DNA from: Streptomyces nymphaeiformis
GTDB taxonomy: Bacteria > Actinomycetota > Actinomycetes > Streptomycetales > Streptomycetaceae
Assembly: GCF_014203895.1 (NCBI RefSeq)
Contig: NZ_JACHJY010000006.1
Location: 434,001 to 498,000, forward strand
DNA: 64,000 nucleotides
Direction: 5' to 3'
This document shows, one piece after another, positions 36,381 through 44,826 of the stretch. The notes below the pieces were generated by a model. That model saw nothing but the letters and a program-made list of their open reading frames with translations. It was not told the DNA's origin and did not search any database. The position numbers were made by a program, and so were the translations under genes. Positions within the stretch are counted from its first letter, which is position 1; each line of letters starts with the position of its first letter.

Positions 36381-37460
36381 CTAGAGCTCGACCCCGACGG
36401 TCACCGGCTCGTTGACGAGGGTGACCCCGAAGGCCTCCCGTACGCCGGCGACGACCTCGCGGGCGAGGGCCAGGAGGTCCTCGGTGGTCGCCTCGCCTCG
36501 GTTGGTGAGGGCGAGCGTGTGCTTGGTGGAGATCCGGGCGGGCCCGGATCCGTACCCCTTGGTGAAGCCGGCCTTGTCGATCAGCCAGGCCGCCGAGGTC
36601 TTCACGGCGCCGTCCTCGCCCGCCGGGAAGGCCGGCGCGGCGACGTCGGGGCCGAGCCGCTCCGCCACGCGCGCGCGGAAGGTCTCGTACTCCCCCGCCG
36701 TGAGGATCGGGTTGGTGAAGAAGGATCCCGCGGACCAGGTGTCGTGGTCTTCTGCAGCCAGGACCATGCCCTTGCTCGCGCGGAGCCTGAGGACGCTCTC
36801 GCGGGCGGTGGCGAGGGGCACCCGGTCCCCGGCCTCGACGCCCAGGGCTCGGGCGGTCTCGGGGTACTTGATCGGCGCGGACAGCCCGTCCGCGTCCTCC
36901 AGCTCGAAGCGGACCCGCAGCACGACGTACCGGTCGGGCTGGTCCTTGAAGAGGCTGTGCCGGTACGAGAAGGCGCACTCGGCGTTCGCGAGGGTGACGG
37001 TCTCCTCGGCGCGCCGGTCGTAGGCGACGACCTCGCTGATGGTGGCGGAGACGTCCTGCCCGTACGCGCCGACGTTCTGGATCGGGGTCGCGCCGGCCGA
37101 GCCGGGGATGCCGGCCAGGCACTCGATCCCGGCGAGCCCGGCCTCGACGGTCCGCGCCACGGCGTCCGTCCAGACCTCTCCGGCGGCGAGCTCCAGGCGG
37201 GTTCCGTCGAGCGAGAACCCGGTGGTGGCGATGCGCAGCGCGGTGCCGTCGAAGCCCTTGTCCCCGATGACCAGGTTGGAACCGCCGCCGATGATCAGCA
37301 GCGGGGTCCCGGCGGCGTCGGCCTCACGGACCGCCGCGACCACCTCGTCGTCGGTGGTGGCGGTGACGAGCCGGGTGGCGGGCCCGCCGAGCCGGAAGGT
37401 GGTCAGGGGCGCGAGGGGGGCGTCGTTGAGGAGCTGCACGCGCTCAAGAGTACGTTCCAC
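36381..37460 (-). CDS. murB: UDP-N-acetylenolpyruvoylglucosamine reductase
   Basis: The protein is full length at 359 residues, with an FAD-binding domain (LLIIGGGSNLVIGDKGF, GIPGSAGATPIQNVGAYGQD) and the second MurB domain (FSYRHSLFK, GSFFTNPIL, WLIDKAGFTKGYG). It reduces the enolpyruvyl intermediate of peptidoglycan synthesis using NADPH. The start is uncertain: the GTG at 37460 lies within a 40-bp palindrome and lacks a clear ribosome site; GTG at 37439 (reading VQLLNDAPLAPL) is the alternative. It follows the two dehydratase genes. Confidence 0.95.
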   Translation of the reverse strand: MERTLERVQLLNDAPLAPLTTFRLGGPATRLVTATTDDEVVAAVREADAAGTPLLIIGGGSNLVIGDKGFDGTALRIATTGFSLDGTRLELAAGEVWTDAVARTVEAGLAGIECLAGIPGSAGATPIQNVGAYGQDVSATISEVVAYDRRAEETVTLANAECAFSYRHSLFKDQPDRYVVLRVRFELEDADGLSAPIKYPETARALGVEAGDRVPLATARESVLRLRASKGMVLAAEDHDTWSAGSFFTNPILTAGEYETFRARVAERLGPDVAAPAFPAGEDGAVKTSAAWLIDKAGFTKGYGSGPARISTKHTLALTNRGEATTEDLLALAREVVAGVREAFGVTLVNEPVTVGVEL

Positions 37461-37493
37461 TCGCGGACGGAACGTTCCATCCGCGAGTGGAAC
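37454..37493. repeat. 40-bp near-perfect palindrome overlapping the murB start
   Basis: The left half (37454-37473) is the reverse complement of the right half (37474-37493) except for one base; it begins GTTCCACTCGCGGA. It fills the 42-base gap between the dehydratase gene and murB and includes the candidate murB GTG. It could be a terminator-like hairpin or a control element for murB. Confidence 0.8.
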
Positions 37494-37502
37494 AAACAGC
37501 CG

Positions 37503-37931
37503 TCAGGCCAGCCGGACCACGGCCCGGCTCATGCCGAGGACCTTCTGTCCGGCGCTCATGGCCGTGATGTCGACCCGCACCTGCTGGTCGTCCAGCTTCG
37601 CGGCGACCTTGGCGGAGACCTCGATCAGGGCGCCGGTCCCGTCGTTGGGGACGACGACCGGCTTGGTGAAGCGGACGCCGTACTCGACGACGGCGGCGGG
37701 GTCGCCGGCCCAGTCGGTGACGACGCGGATCGCCTCGGCCATGGTGAACATGCCGTGGGCGATGACGTCCGGGAGGCCGACCTCGACCGCGAACTTCTCG
37801 TTCCAGTGGATGGGGTTGAAGTCCCCGGAGGCGCCGGCGTACTGCACGAGCGTGGCGCGGGTCACGGGGAAGGTCTGCGCGGGCAGCTCGGTGCCGACCT
37901 CGACCTCGTCGTAGGCGATCTTCGCGGTCAT
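37503..37931 (-). CDS. MaoC-type dehydratase, HadB-like
   Basis: The protein has 142 residues with the hotdog-fold hydratase motif GDFNPIHWNEKFA (Asp/His catalytic pair) and IAHGMFTMAEA. With its partner it would form a (3R)-hydroxyacyl dehydratase, as HadAB in mycobacteria, where these genes also follow rpmG. It starts 2 bases after the partner gene. Confidence 0.85.
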   Translation of the reverse strand: MTAKIAYDEVEVGTELPAQTFPVTRATLVQYAGASGDFNPIHWNEKFAVEVGLPDVIAHGMFTMAEAIRVVTDWAGDPAAVVEYGVRFTKPVVVPNDGTGALIEVSAKVAAKLDDQQVRVDITAMSAGQKVLGMSRAVVRLA

Positions 37932-37933
37932 GG

Positions 37934-38386
37934 TCAGGCCCCCTCGGGTGCGCGGGAGACGAGCTTGGTCCAGGCGGTGACGACGTGTTCGCCGGAGGCG
38001 TCGTGGACCTCGCCGCGGATGTCCAGGATGTCGTTGCCGGCGAGGGACTTGATCGCCTCGATGGTGGAGGTGACCGAGAGCCGGTCCCCGGCGTGGACGG
38101 GCCGGGTGTAGGCGAACTTCTGGTCGCCGTGGACGACGCGGCTGTAGTCGAGACCCAGCTGCGGGTCCTCGATGACGGCCCCGGCGGCCTTGAATGTGAT
38201 GGCGAACACGAAAGTGGGCGGGGCGATCACATCGGAATGTCCGAGCGCCTTGGCCGCCTCGGTGTCGGTGTACGCGGGATTCGCGTCACCGATCGCCTCG
38301 GCGAACTCGCGGATCTTCTCGCGGCCGACCTCGTAGGGCGGGGTGGGCGGATAGGTCCGGCCCACGAAGGACTGGTCGAGCGCCAT
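37934..38386 (-). CDS. MaoC-type dehydratase subunit, HadA-like
   Basis: The protein has 150 residues from the ATG at 38386, with AGGAGG upstream. It has the N-terminal hotdog pattern (TPPYEVGREKIREFAEAIGD, ANPAYTD) but lacks the full catalytic motif of the HadB-like partner, as usual for the stabilising/substrate subunit. It lies between rpmG and the HadB-like gene, the conserved actinobacterial order. Confidence 0.85.
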   Translation of the reverse strand: MALDQSFVGRTYPPTPPYEVGREKIREFAEAIGDANPAYTDTEAAKALGHSDVIAPPTFVFAITFKAAGAVIEDPQLGLDYSRVVHGDQKFAYTRPVHAGDRLSVTSTIEAIKSLAGNDILDIRGEVHDASGEHVVTAWTKLVSRAPEGA

Positions 38387-38443
38387 GGACTCGATACCTC
38401 CTGGATTTGTTGCCGATGCCTGTCGGGGGGAGCCGACAAACGA

Positions 38444-38478
38444 CACGAGGCCGCCCCCGAGTGGGGACGGCCTCGTGT
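38444..38478 (-). terminator. terminator of rpmG
   Basis: ACACGAGGCCG-C-CCCC pairs with GGGG-A-CGGCCTCGTGT, with one mismatch and a 3-base loop. It lies just after rpmG. Confidence 0.8.
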
Positions 38479-38488
38479 ACGAGCCTGA

Positions 38489-38653
38489 TTAGCGCGTCTC
38501 GCGGTGCGCGGTGTGCGAGTTGCAGCGGGGGCAGTGCTTCTTCATCTCAAGACGGTCCGGGTTGTTACGCCGGTTCTTCTTGGTGATGTAGTTCCGCTCC
38601 TTGCACTCCACGCAGGCCAGCGTGATCTTCGGGCGGACGTCGGTGGCAGCCAC
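38489..38653 (-). CDS. rpmG: 50S ribosomal protein L33 (zinc-binding form)
   Basis: The protein has 54 residues from GTG 38653 with AAGGAG upstream. Two CxxC pairs (CVEC and CPRC) hold zinc, the C+ form. It is repressed or replaced by Cys-less copies under zinc limitation in streptomycetes (established). It follows tRNA-Met and tRNA-Thr. Confidence 0.95.
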
Positions 38654-38741
38654 GTGAGTGCTCCTTGACGGACGGATGGACGGATGAACGCATAGAAGAG
38701 TAGCCGATCGTAGGACCGACCCCACAATCGGCTACTGTCTG

Positions 38742-38814
38742 TAGCGGTGACCGGACTTGAACCGGTGACACAGCGATTATGAGCCGCTTGCTCTACCGAC
38801 TGAGCTACACCGCT
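38742..38814 (-). tRNA. tRNA-Met (CAT)
   Basis: A 73-base cloverleaf: acceptor AGCGGTG/CACCGCT, D arm AGCTCAGTCGGTAGAGC, anticodon loop CTCATAA (CAT), T arm CGGTTCAAGTCCG, discriminator A. The D arm suits elongator Met tRNA. It has a hairpin before it (38825-38848). Confidence 0.93.
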
Positions 38815-38824
38815 TTGATGATCC

Positions 38825-38848
38825 GGATCCCGCCCGAAGGCGGGATCC
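38825..38848. terminator. hairpin between tRNA-Met and tRNA-Thr
   Basis: GGATCCCGCC pairs perfectly with GGCGGGATCC, loop CGAA, between the two tRNA genes. It may be a processing signal or terminator. Confidence 0.55.
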
Positions 38849-38858
38849 CTCTCACCAG

Positions 38859-38931
38859 AGCCCCAATACGGAATCGAACCGTAGACCTTCTCCTTACCAT
38901 GGAGACGCTCTACCGACTGAGCTATTGGGGC
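38859..38931 (-). tRNA. tRNA-Thr (GGT)
   Basis: A 73-base cloverleaf: acceptor GCCCCAA/TTGGGGC, D arm AGCTCAGTCGGTAGAGC, anticodon loop ATGGTAA (GGT), T arm ACGGTTCGATTCCGT, discriminator T. No CCA encoded. Confidence 0.94.
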
Positions 38932-39138
38932 GAGCGAGGAAGACATTACACGGTCTCCGGCCCATCACCCAAATCCGTTTCCCCGACCCCCCGCGACGGC
39001 CCTCATCAGGCGTCCCGTACGCCACTCGTGGCCTCATCGGTACGACTTTTGCCGCTCCTCCCCGAAGGCCGCTCCGAGCGCCCCTAGGCTCGGTCCCACG
39101 CTTCGTGATCTTGAGCTTGAGGAGCCTTGAGGAGCCCG
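38932..39138. promoter_or_regulatory. divergent region before tRNA-Thr and the amidohydrolase
   Basis: About 207 bases hold the tRNA cluster promoter (leftward) and the amidohydrolase promoter (rightward). No gene or striking repeat is seen. Confidence 0.4.
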
Positions 39139-40437
39139 ATGTCAGCCGACAGCAAGCAGCCCCAGCCACCCGAGGACGGGGCCGCCACCACCGCCGACTC
39201 GACCTCGCTCCTGCTCTCCCACGCCCGGCTCACCGACGGGAGGACCGTGGACGTCCGGCTCGTCGGCGGCCGCATCGAGGCCGTCGGCACCGCGGGCAGC
39301 CTCACCGCCGTGGGTGCGCGCGTGGACCTCGCCGGCTACCTCCTGCTGCCCGCCGCCGCCGAACCCCACGCCCACGCCGACACGGCGCTCTCCGCCGACA
39401 CCCCGGGCCCCGTCTCGTACGCCCCCGAGGACGTGCAGCGGCGGGCCACCGAGGCGGCGCTGCTCCAGCTCGGCCACGGCGCGACGGCGCTCCGCGCGCA
39501 CGTGCGCATCGGCGACGTCCACGGGCTCGGCCCGCTCGAAGCGGTGCTCCAGGCCCGGCGCTCGCTGCGCGGCCTCGCCGACCTGACGGCCGTCGCCGTG
39601 CCCCGGCTGCTCACCGGCGTCGCGGGCGCGGACGGGCTCGCGACGCTGCGGGACGCGGTGAAGATGGGCGCCGGCGTGGTCGGCGGCTGCCCGGACCTCG
39701 ACCCGGACCCGACCGGGTACGTGGAGGCCGTCCTGGAGGTCGCCGCCGAACACGGCGTCCCCGTCGACCTGCACACCGACGGGGACGACCCGGCGCGGCT
39801 CGCCCGGCTCGCGGCGATGGCCGGCGGGCTGTGGCCCGGGGTGACGATCGGGCCGTGCGCGGGGCTCGCCCGGCTTCCCGCCGCCGCGGCCCGGCGGGCG
39901 GCGGACCAGCTGGCGGCGGCCGGCGTGACCGTGGTCTGCCTGCCCCAGGGCGGATGCGGGGCGACCGAGGTGCGCGGCACCGCCCCCGTACGGCTGCTGC
40001 GGGCGGCCGGGGTGCGGGTCGCGGCGGGCAGCGGGGCGCTGCGGGACGTGGCCAACCCGGTGGGGCGCGGGGACCCGCTGGAGGCGGCCTACCTCCTCGC
40101 CTCGCTCGGCGGACTGCCGCCCGAGGAGGCGTACGGGGCGGTGAGCACGCACGCGCGCGCGGCCATGGGCCTGCCGGAGGTGCGGGTGGAGGCCGGCTTC
40201 CCCGCGGAGCTGCTCGCGGTGCGGGGCGAGCGCCTGGCGGGCGTGCTGTCCCTCGCGTACAGCCGGATCGTGGTGCACCGGGGGCGGGTGGTGGCCCGGA
40301 CGAGCGCGGTGCGGGAGTACTGCGACTCGGCGGCGGCCCTGGACCTGCCCCGGCAGGCGCGTCCCGAGCGCCCCGAGCGCCCGGAGCGGCCGCCCGAGCC
40401 GGGGGGCCCTCCGGCCGGACCCGACGTACGGTCGTGA
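39139..40437 (+). CDS. amidohydrolase family protein
   Basis: The protein has 432 residues from ATG 39139 behind GGAG. The fold is that of cytosine deaminase-like amidohydrolases: AEPHAHADTAL (HxH metal site), DLHTDGDD, and a C-terminal AVSTHARAAMGLPEVRVEAG. The usual catalytic Asp/His sequence is partly altered (VAAGSGALRDVANP in place of GTDN-type). A deaminase or another hydrolase is possible; the substrate is unknown. A Pro/Arg-rich tail is odd. The next gene starts 3 bases after. Confidence 0.7.
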   Translation: MSADSKQPQPPEDGAATTADSTSLLLSHARLTDGRTVDVRLVGGRIEAVGTAGSLTAVGARVDLAGYLLLPAAAEPHAHADTALSADTPGPVSYAPEDVQRRATEAALLQLGHGATALRAHVRIGDVHGLGPLEAVLQARRSLRGLADLTAVAVPRLLTGVAGADGLATLRDAVKMGAGVVGGCPDLDPDPTGYVEAVLEVAAEHGVPVDLHTDGDDPARLARLAAMAGGLWPGVTIGPCAGLARLPAAAARRAADQLAAAGVTVVCLPQGGCGATEVRGTAPVRLLRAAGVRVAAGSGALRDVANPVGRGDPLEAAYLLASLGGLPPEEAYGAVSTHARAAMGLPEVRVEAGFPAELLAVRGERLAGVLSLAYSRIVVHRGRVVARTSAVREYCDSAAALDLPRQARPERPERPERPPEPGGPPAGPDVRS

Positions 40438-40439
40438 GT

Positions 40440-41096
40440 ATGCGCATCGTCATCGCTGGAGGACACGGACAGATCGCCCTGCGCCTGGAGCGGCTGCTCT
40501 CGGCGGCGGGGCACGAGGTCGCGGGGATCATCCGCAACCCGGAACAGGACGACGACCTGCGGGAGGCGGGCGCGGAGCCCGTCGTGCTCGACCTGGAGTC
40601 GGCGTCGGTCGAGATGGTCGCCGCGGTGCTCCAGGGCGCCGACGCGGCCGTCTTCGCGGCGGGCGCGGGTCCGGGCAGCGGCTCCGCCCGCAAGGACTCG
40701 GTGGACCGGGCGGCCGCGGTGCTGTTCGCGGACGCGGCGGAACGCGCGGGCGTGCGGCGCTACCTCGTCGTCTCCTCGATGGGCGCGGACGCCTCCCACC
40801 CGGGCGACGGCGTCTTCGACGCCTACCTCCGCGCGAAGGGCGCGGCCGACGACGACGTCCGCGCGCGTACGGCCCTGGAGTGGACGATCCTGCGCCCCGG
40901 CTCCCTGACGGACGACGCGGGCACGGGCATGGTCCGCCTGGAGGCCCGTACGGGCCGCGGACCGGTCCCGAGGGACGACGTGGCCGCGGTCCTCGCGGAA
41001 CTCATCGACACGCCGGCCACGGCCGGCCTCACCCTGGAACTGGTCGCCGGCTCGGTGCCGCTCTCGGTCGCGGTGAAGGACGTGGCCGGCAATTGA
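40440..41096 (+). CDS. NAD(P)H-binding SDR family protein
   Basis: The protein has 218 residues from the ATG at 40440, two bases after the amidohydrolase stop, so the two are co-transcribed. The Rossmann start (IVIAGGHGQIALRLERLL), YLVVSSMGAD and WTILRPGSLTD are typical of the NAD(P)H-binding atypical SDR group. Its function is unknown. Confidence 0.8.
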   Translation: MRIVIAGGHGQIALRLERLLSAAGHEVAGIIRNPEQDDDLREAGAEPVVLDLESASVEMVAAVLQGADAAVFAAGAGPGSGSARKDSVDRAAAVLFADAAERAGVRRYLVVSSMGADASHPGDGVFDAYLRAKGAADDDVRARTALEWTILRPGSLTDDAGTGMVRLEARTGRGPVPRDDVAAVLAELIDTPATAGLTLELVAGSVPLSVAVKDVAGN

Positions 41097-41138
41097 CGCC
41101 GATCGCCCCCGGAAAGCCGATCGTCCCCGGAAACGAGT

Positions 41139-41170
41139 GAAGGTCCCCGGTGCAAGCACCGGGGACCTTC
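41139..41170. terminator. bidirectional terminator
   Basis: A perfect 14-bp stem (41139-41152 with 41157-41170, loop CAAG) lies between the end of the NAD(P)-binding gene and the end of the leftward tRNA-Tyr. Confidence 0.8.
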
Positions 41171-41176
41171 TTCACG

Positions 41177-41258
41177 TGGCGACGCCAGGATTCGAACCTG
41201 GGTAGGCTAAGCCGACGGATTTACAGTCCGCTCCCATTGGCCACTCGGGCACATCGCC
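41177..41258 (-). tRNA. tRNA-Tyr (GTA)
   Basis: An 82-base cloverleaf with long variable arm: acceptor GGCGATG/CGTCGCC, anticodon loop CTGTAAA (GTA), T arm CCAGGTTCGAATCCTGG, discriminator A. Confidence 0.94.
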
Positions 41259-41430
41259 ATGGGTTCGCTGCCTTGGTTCACCGCGTTTCTGCGGTGTTCC
41301 CCGGCAACGACGTAAACAATACCTGATCCCCGGGGGTGGTTCGCCACCCGGTTGATCAGCGGTTCGGCCGGCGGCTCACCCCCTAGGCTTCTGGGGTACC
41401 CCACAGCATCCGAGCAAGGAGCCACGAGTC

Positions 41431-41922
41431 ATGGCCGACTCCAGTTTCGACATCGTCTCCAAGGTCGATCGGCAGGAGGTCGACAACGCCCTCAACCAGG
41501 CCGTGAAGGAGATCTCGCAGCGCTACGACTTCAAGGGCACCAACGCCTCGATCTCCTGGTCGGGCGAGAAGATCCTGATGCAGGCGAACGGCGACGAGCG
41601 CGTCAAGGCGATCCTCGACATCTTCCAGTCCAAGCTGATCAAGCGCGGGATCTCGCTCAAGTCGCTGGACGTCGAGGGCGAGCCGCAGCTGTCCGGCAAG
41701 GAGTACAAGCTCTTCGCCTCCGTCCAGGAGGGCATCTCCCAGGAGAACGCCAAGAAGGTCGCGAAGGCCATCCGCGACGAGGGCCCCAAGGGCGTCAAGG
41801 CGCAGGTCCAGGGCGACGAGCTGCGGGTCAGCTCGAAGAGCCGGGACGACCTGCAGGCCGTGCAGGCGCTGCTCAAGGGCAAGGACTTCGACTTCGCGAT
41901 CCAGTTCGTGAACTACCGCTGA
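41431..41922 (+). CDS. YajQ-family nucleotide-binding protein
   Basis: The protein has 163 residues, starting MADSSFDIVSKVDRQEVDNA, with RYDFKGTNASISW and EGISQENAKKVAKAI, the YajQ family. Members bind c-di-GMP or other nucleotides and some act as co-regulators. It starts at ATG behind AAGGAGCC. A 50S/DNA role is sometimes proposed but not shown here. Confidence 0.88.
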   Translation: MADSSFDIVSKVDRQEVDNALNQAVKEISQRYDFKGTNASISWSGEKILMQANGDERVKAILDIFQSKLIKRGISLKSLDVEGEPQLSGKEYKLFASVQEGISQENAKKVAKAIRDEGPKGVKAQVQGDELRVSSKSRDDLQAVQALLKGKDFDFAIQFVNYR

Positions 41923-42029
41923 CCCCGTGGGCAGGTCGTGAGGGTGGTGTCCGAATACCGCCAGCCACGGGCTCGGCGGTCCCCGCACACTGGGTCTCGG
42001 AAAGACCCGTACGGGGAGAGGAACCAGCC

Positions 42030-42539
42030 ATGACCGTGTACGCGTACGTCGACGGCCCCCTGGGCGAGATGCTGCTCGTCGGACAGCTCGCCGAAGGGGG
42101 CCGAGCCGTGCTGCGCTCGCTGTCCCTGCCGGGGCAGAAGGGCGCCGTCGAGGTCGAGGACGGCTGGACGCTCGCACCCGGGGCGTTCGCCGAGGCCGCC
42201 GGGCAGCTGGGCGAGTACTTCGCCGGCCGCCGGGACCGGTTCGACCTGCCGCTCGCCGGCGACACCGGGACCGCGTTCCAGCGGCGCGTCTGGCGGGCCC
42301 TGGAGGAGATCCCGTACGGGACGACCGTCTCGTACGGGGAGATCGCCCGGCGCGTCGGCTCGACCGGCTCCGGAGTACGGGCCGTGGGCACCGCGATCGG
42401 GCGCAATCCGCTGCTCGTGGTGCGGCCCTGCCACCGGGTGATCGGCGCCGACGGGAGCCTGCGGGGGTACGCCGCCGGCCTGGAGCGCAAGGAGCGGCTC
42501 CTGGGGCTCGAAGGGGCCCTCGCCGGGGCCCACGCGTGA
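42030..42539 (+). CDS. ogt: methylated-DNA-protein cysteine methyltransferase
   Basis: The protein has 169 residues from the ATG at 42030, behind GGGGAGAGG. It has FQRRVWRALEEIPYGTTVSYG, the acceptor cysteine in VRPCHRVIGADG, and GGYxxG-like RGYAAGLERKERLL. It repairs O6-alkylguanine in one step by moving the alkyl group to its Cys. It overlaps the alkB-like gene by 4 bases. Confidence 0.93.
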   Translation: MTVYAYVDGPLGEMLLVGQLAEGGRAVLRSLSLPGQKGAVEVEDGWTLAPGAFAEAAGQLGEYFAGRRDRFDLPLAGDTGTAFQRRVWRALEEIPYGTTVSYGEIARRVGSTGSGVRAVGTAIGRNPLLVVRPCHRVIGADGSLRGYAAGLERKERLLGLEGALAGAHA

Positions 42540-43165
42540 CCGAGGGGCTCTTCCCCCGCGAGCGGGCCGCCGTGGCGCCCGGAGCGGTGCACGTGCCCGC
42601 GTGGCTCCCCTTCGCGCGCCAGCGGGAGCTGGTCGACGCCTGCCGGGAATGGGGGCGCGGGCCCTACCCGTACCGGCAGACCGTGCTGCCCGGCGGCGGC
42701 GTGATGTCGGTGCGCTCGCTGGCCCTGGGGCGGCAGTGGGTGCCGTACCGCTACCTCGACACGGTCGGGGTCCCGCTGCCGGAGTGGCTGGTCGCCCTCG
42801 GCCGGGAGGCGCTCGTCGAGGCCTACGGCGCGCACGGCGGCTTCACCCCCGACACCGCGCTCGTGAACTTCTACGCGCCCGGCGCGCGGATGGGCATGCA
42901 CCAGGACCGGGAGGAGCGCTCCGGGGCGCCGGTGGTGTCGCTGAGCCTCGGGGACCGGTGCGTGTTCCGCTTCGGGAACGAGGAGAACCGCGGCCGGCCG
43001 TACCAGGACGTCGATCTGGTCTCCGGTGACCTCTTCGTCTTCGGCGGGGCTTCGCGGTGGGTTCACCACGGGGTTCCCCGGGTGTTCCCGGGGACGGCCG
43101 ACCCGGCGCTCGGCCTGGCCGGACGCCTGAACCTCACGCTCAGGGAGACCGGGCTCAGCGTCTAA
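42536..43165 (+). CDS. alkB: AlkB-like alkylated DNA dioxygenase
   Basis: The protein has 209 residues from a GTG overlapping the ogt stop (GTGA), so the two repair genes are coupled. The 2-oxoglutarate/Fe(II) site is visible: MHQDREE (HxD), WVHHGVPR (second His) and GRLNLTLRETG (2OG-binding Arg). It would remove alkyl groups (N1-methyladenine, N3-methylcytosine) by oxidative dealkylation. Both halves of direct alkylation reversal are thus in one operon. Confidence 0.9.
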   Translation: MTEGLFPRERAAVAPGAVHVPAWLPFARQRELVDACREWGRGPYPYRQTVLPGGGVMSVRSLALGRQWVPYRYLDTVGVPLPEWLVALGREALVEAYGAHGGFTPDTALVNFYAPGARMGMHQDREERSGAPVVSLSLGDRCVFRFGNEENRGRPYQDVDLVSGDLFVFGGASRWVHHGVPRVFPGTADPALGLAGRLNLTLRETGLSV

Positions 43166-43175
43166 TGTGCGGAGC

Positions 43176-44414
43176 ATGACACCGGAACTGCGCCGCTCGC
43201 TGGGCCTCTTCGACGCGGTCGTGATCGGGTTGGGCTCGATGATCGGCGCGGGGATCTTCGTCGCGCTCGGACCCGCCGCGGGCGCCGCCGGTTCCGGACC
43301 CGGACTGCTCTGGGCGCTCGGGCTCGCCGCCGTCGTGGCGTACTGCAACGCCATGTCCTCGGCGCGGCTCGCCGCCCGCTACCCCGCCTCCGGTGGCACG
43401 TACGTGTACGGTCGCGAACGCCTCGGCTCCTTCTGGGGGTACCTGGCCGGCTGGGCGTTCGTCGCCGGCAAGACCGCCTCGTGCGCGGCGATGGCGCTCA
43501 CCGTCGGTTCGTACGTGTGGCCGGAGCAGGCGCACGCGGTGGCCGTCGCCGCCGTGGTGGCCCTGACGGCCGTCAACTACACGGGAGTCCAGAAGTCGGC
43601 GCTCCTCACCCGGGTGATCGTGGCGCTCGTCCTGGCCGTCCTCGCGTGCGTGGTCACGGCCTCCCTCACGGCCGGCGGGACGGGGCTCTCGGCCCCCGGC
43701 GGAGAGCTCACGACCGGCGGGGTGCTCCAGGCCGCGGGTTTGCTCTTCTTCGCGTTCGCGGGGTACGCGCGGATCGCCACGCTCGGCGAGGAGGTCCGCG
43801 ATCCGGCCCGCACGATCCCCCGCGCGGTGCCGCTCGCGCTCGGCATCACGCTCGCCGTCTACGCGCTCGTCGCGGTGAGCGTCCTGACGGTCCTCGGCCC
43901 CTCCGCCCTCGCCTCCTCCCCCGCGCCGCTCGCCGACGCGGCCCGGGCGGCGGACGCGGACCGGCTGGTGCCGCTGGTCACGGTCGGCGCGGCGGTGGCC
44001 GCCCTGGGCTCTCTGGTCTCCCTGATCCTCGGGGTGTCCCGTACGACCCTGGCGATGGCCCGCGACGCGTACCTGCCGACGGCCCTCGCGGCCGTGCACC
44101 CGCGCTTCCAGGTCCCCCACCGGGCCGAGCTCGCGGTGGGCGCGGTGGTGGCCGTGGTGGCGGCGACGGTGGACGTGCGGGGCGCGATCGGCTTCTCGTC
44201 CTTCGGCGTCCTCGTCTACTACGGCATCGCGAACGCCTCGGCCTGGACCCTGGGCGCCCGCACCCGCGCCCTGTCCGCGATCGGCCTCGCCGGCTGCGCC
44301 GCCCTGGCCTTCGCCCTCCCCCTGGGCTCGGTCCTGGCGGGCTCGGGGGTGGTGGCGGCGGGCGTGGTGGCCTGGGCGACAAGCCGCGGCCGCGCGGTAC
44401 CGCCGGGACGATGA
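43176..44414 (+). CDS. APC-family amino acid permease
   Basis: The protein has 412 residues from the ATG at 43176. It has the APC signature LGSMIGAGIFVALGPAAGAA and about 12 membrane segments (SGPGLLWALGLAAVVAYCNA, AVAVAAVVALTAVNYTGVQK, LVALVLAVLACVVTASLTAG, others). Members carry amino acids or amines by proton coupling. The substrate is not evident. It is 10 bases after alkB but unlikely to be related functionally. Confidence 0.85.
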   Translation: MTPELRRSLGLFDAVVIGLGSMIGAGIFVALGPAAGAAGSGPGLLWALGLAAVVAYCNAMSSARLAARYPASGGTYVYGRERLGSFWGYLAGWAFVAGKTASCAAMALTVGSYVWPEQAHAVAVAAVVALTAVNYTGVQKSALLTRVIVALVLAVLACVVTASLTAGGTGLSAPGGELTTGGVLQAAGLLFFAFAGYARIATLGEEVRDPARTIPRAVPLALGITLAVYALVAVSVLTVLGPSALASSPAPLADAARAADADRLVPLVTVGAAVAALGSLVSLILGVSRTTLAMARDAYLPTALAAVHPRFQVPHRAELAVGAVVAVVAATVDVRGAIGFSSFGVLVYYGIANASAWTLGARTRALSAIGLAGCAALAFALPLGSVLAGSGVVAAGVVAWATSRGRAVPPGR

Positions 44415-44427
44415 GCCCCCCGTACCG

Positions 44428-44826
44428 TCAGCGGCCCGCGTAGCCGAAGGCCTCGTCCGTGCGGACGATCTCCTTGCCCAGGGGCAGGAGCGACACCGGG
44501 ATCAGCTTGAAGTTCGCGATGCCCAGCGGGATGCCGATGATCGTGATGCAGAGGACGATGCCGGTGGTGATGTGGCCGAGCGCCAGCCACCAGCCCGCGA
44601 GGACCAGCCACAGCACGTTGCCGACGCAGGACGGCGCGCCCGCGTCGCGCCGGTCGACGACCGTGCGGCCGAAGGGCCACAGGGCGTACACGCCGATGCG
44701 GAAGGCGGCGAGGCCGAAGGGGATGCCGATGATCGTGATGCAGAGCAGGACGCCCGCGAGCATGTAGCCCACGAACATCCAGAGCCCGCACAGGACCAGC
44801 CAGATGATGTTGAGGATCGTCTTCAC
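44428..44826 (-). CDS. YccF-domain membrane protein
   Basis: The protein has 132 residues from a GTG overlapping the HtpX stop (GTGA). It is two YccF domain halves: LLCITIIGIPFGLAAFRI and VLCITIIGIPLGIANFKL, with four membrane segments and a conserved WPFGR/LPLGKEI turn. Function is unknown; coupling to HtpX suggests a role in membrane quality control. Confidence 0.8.
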   Translation of the reverse strand: MKTILNIIWLVLCGLWMFVGYMLAGVLLCITIIGIPFGLAAFRIGVYALWPFGRTVVDRRDAGAPSCVGNVLWLVLAGWWLALGHITTGIVLCITIIGIPLGIANFKLIPVSLLPLGKEIVRTDEAFGYAGR

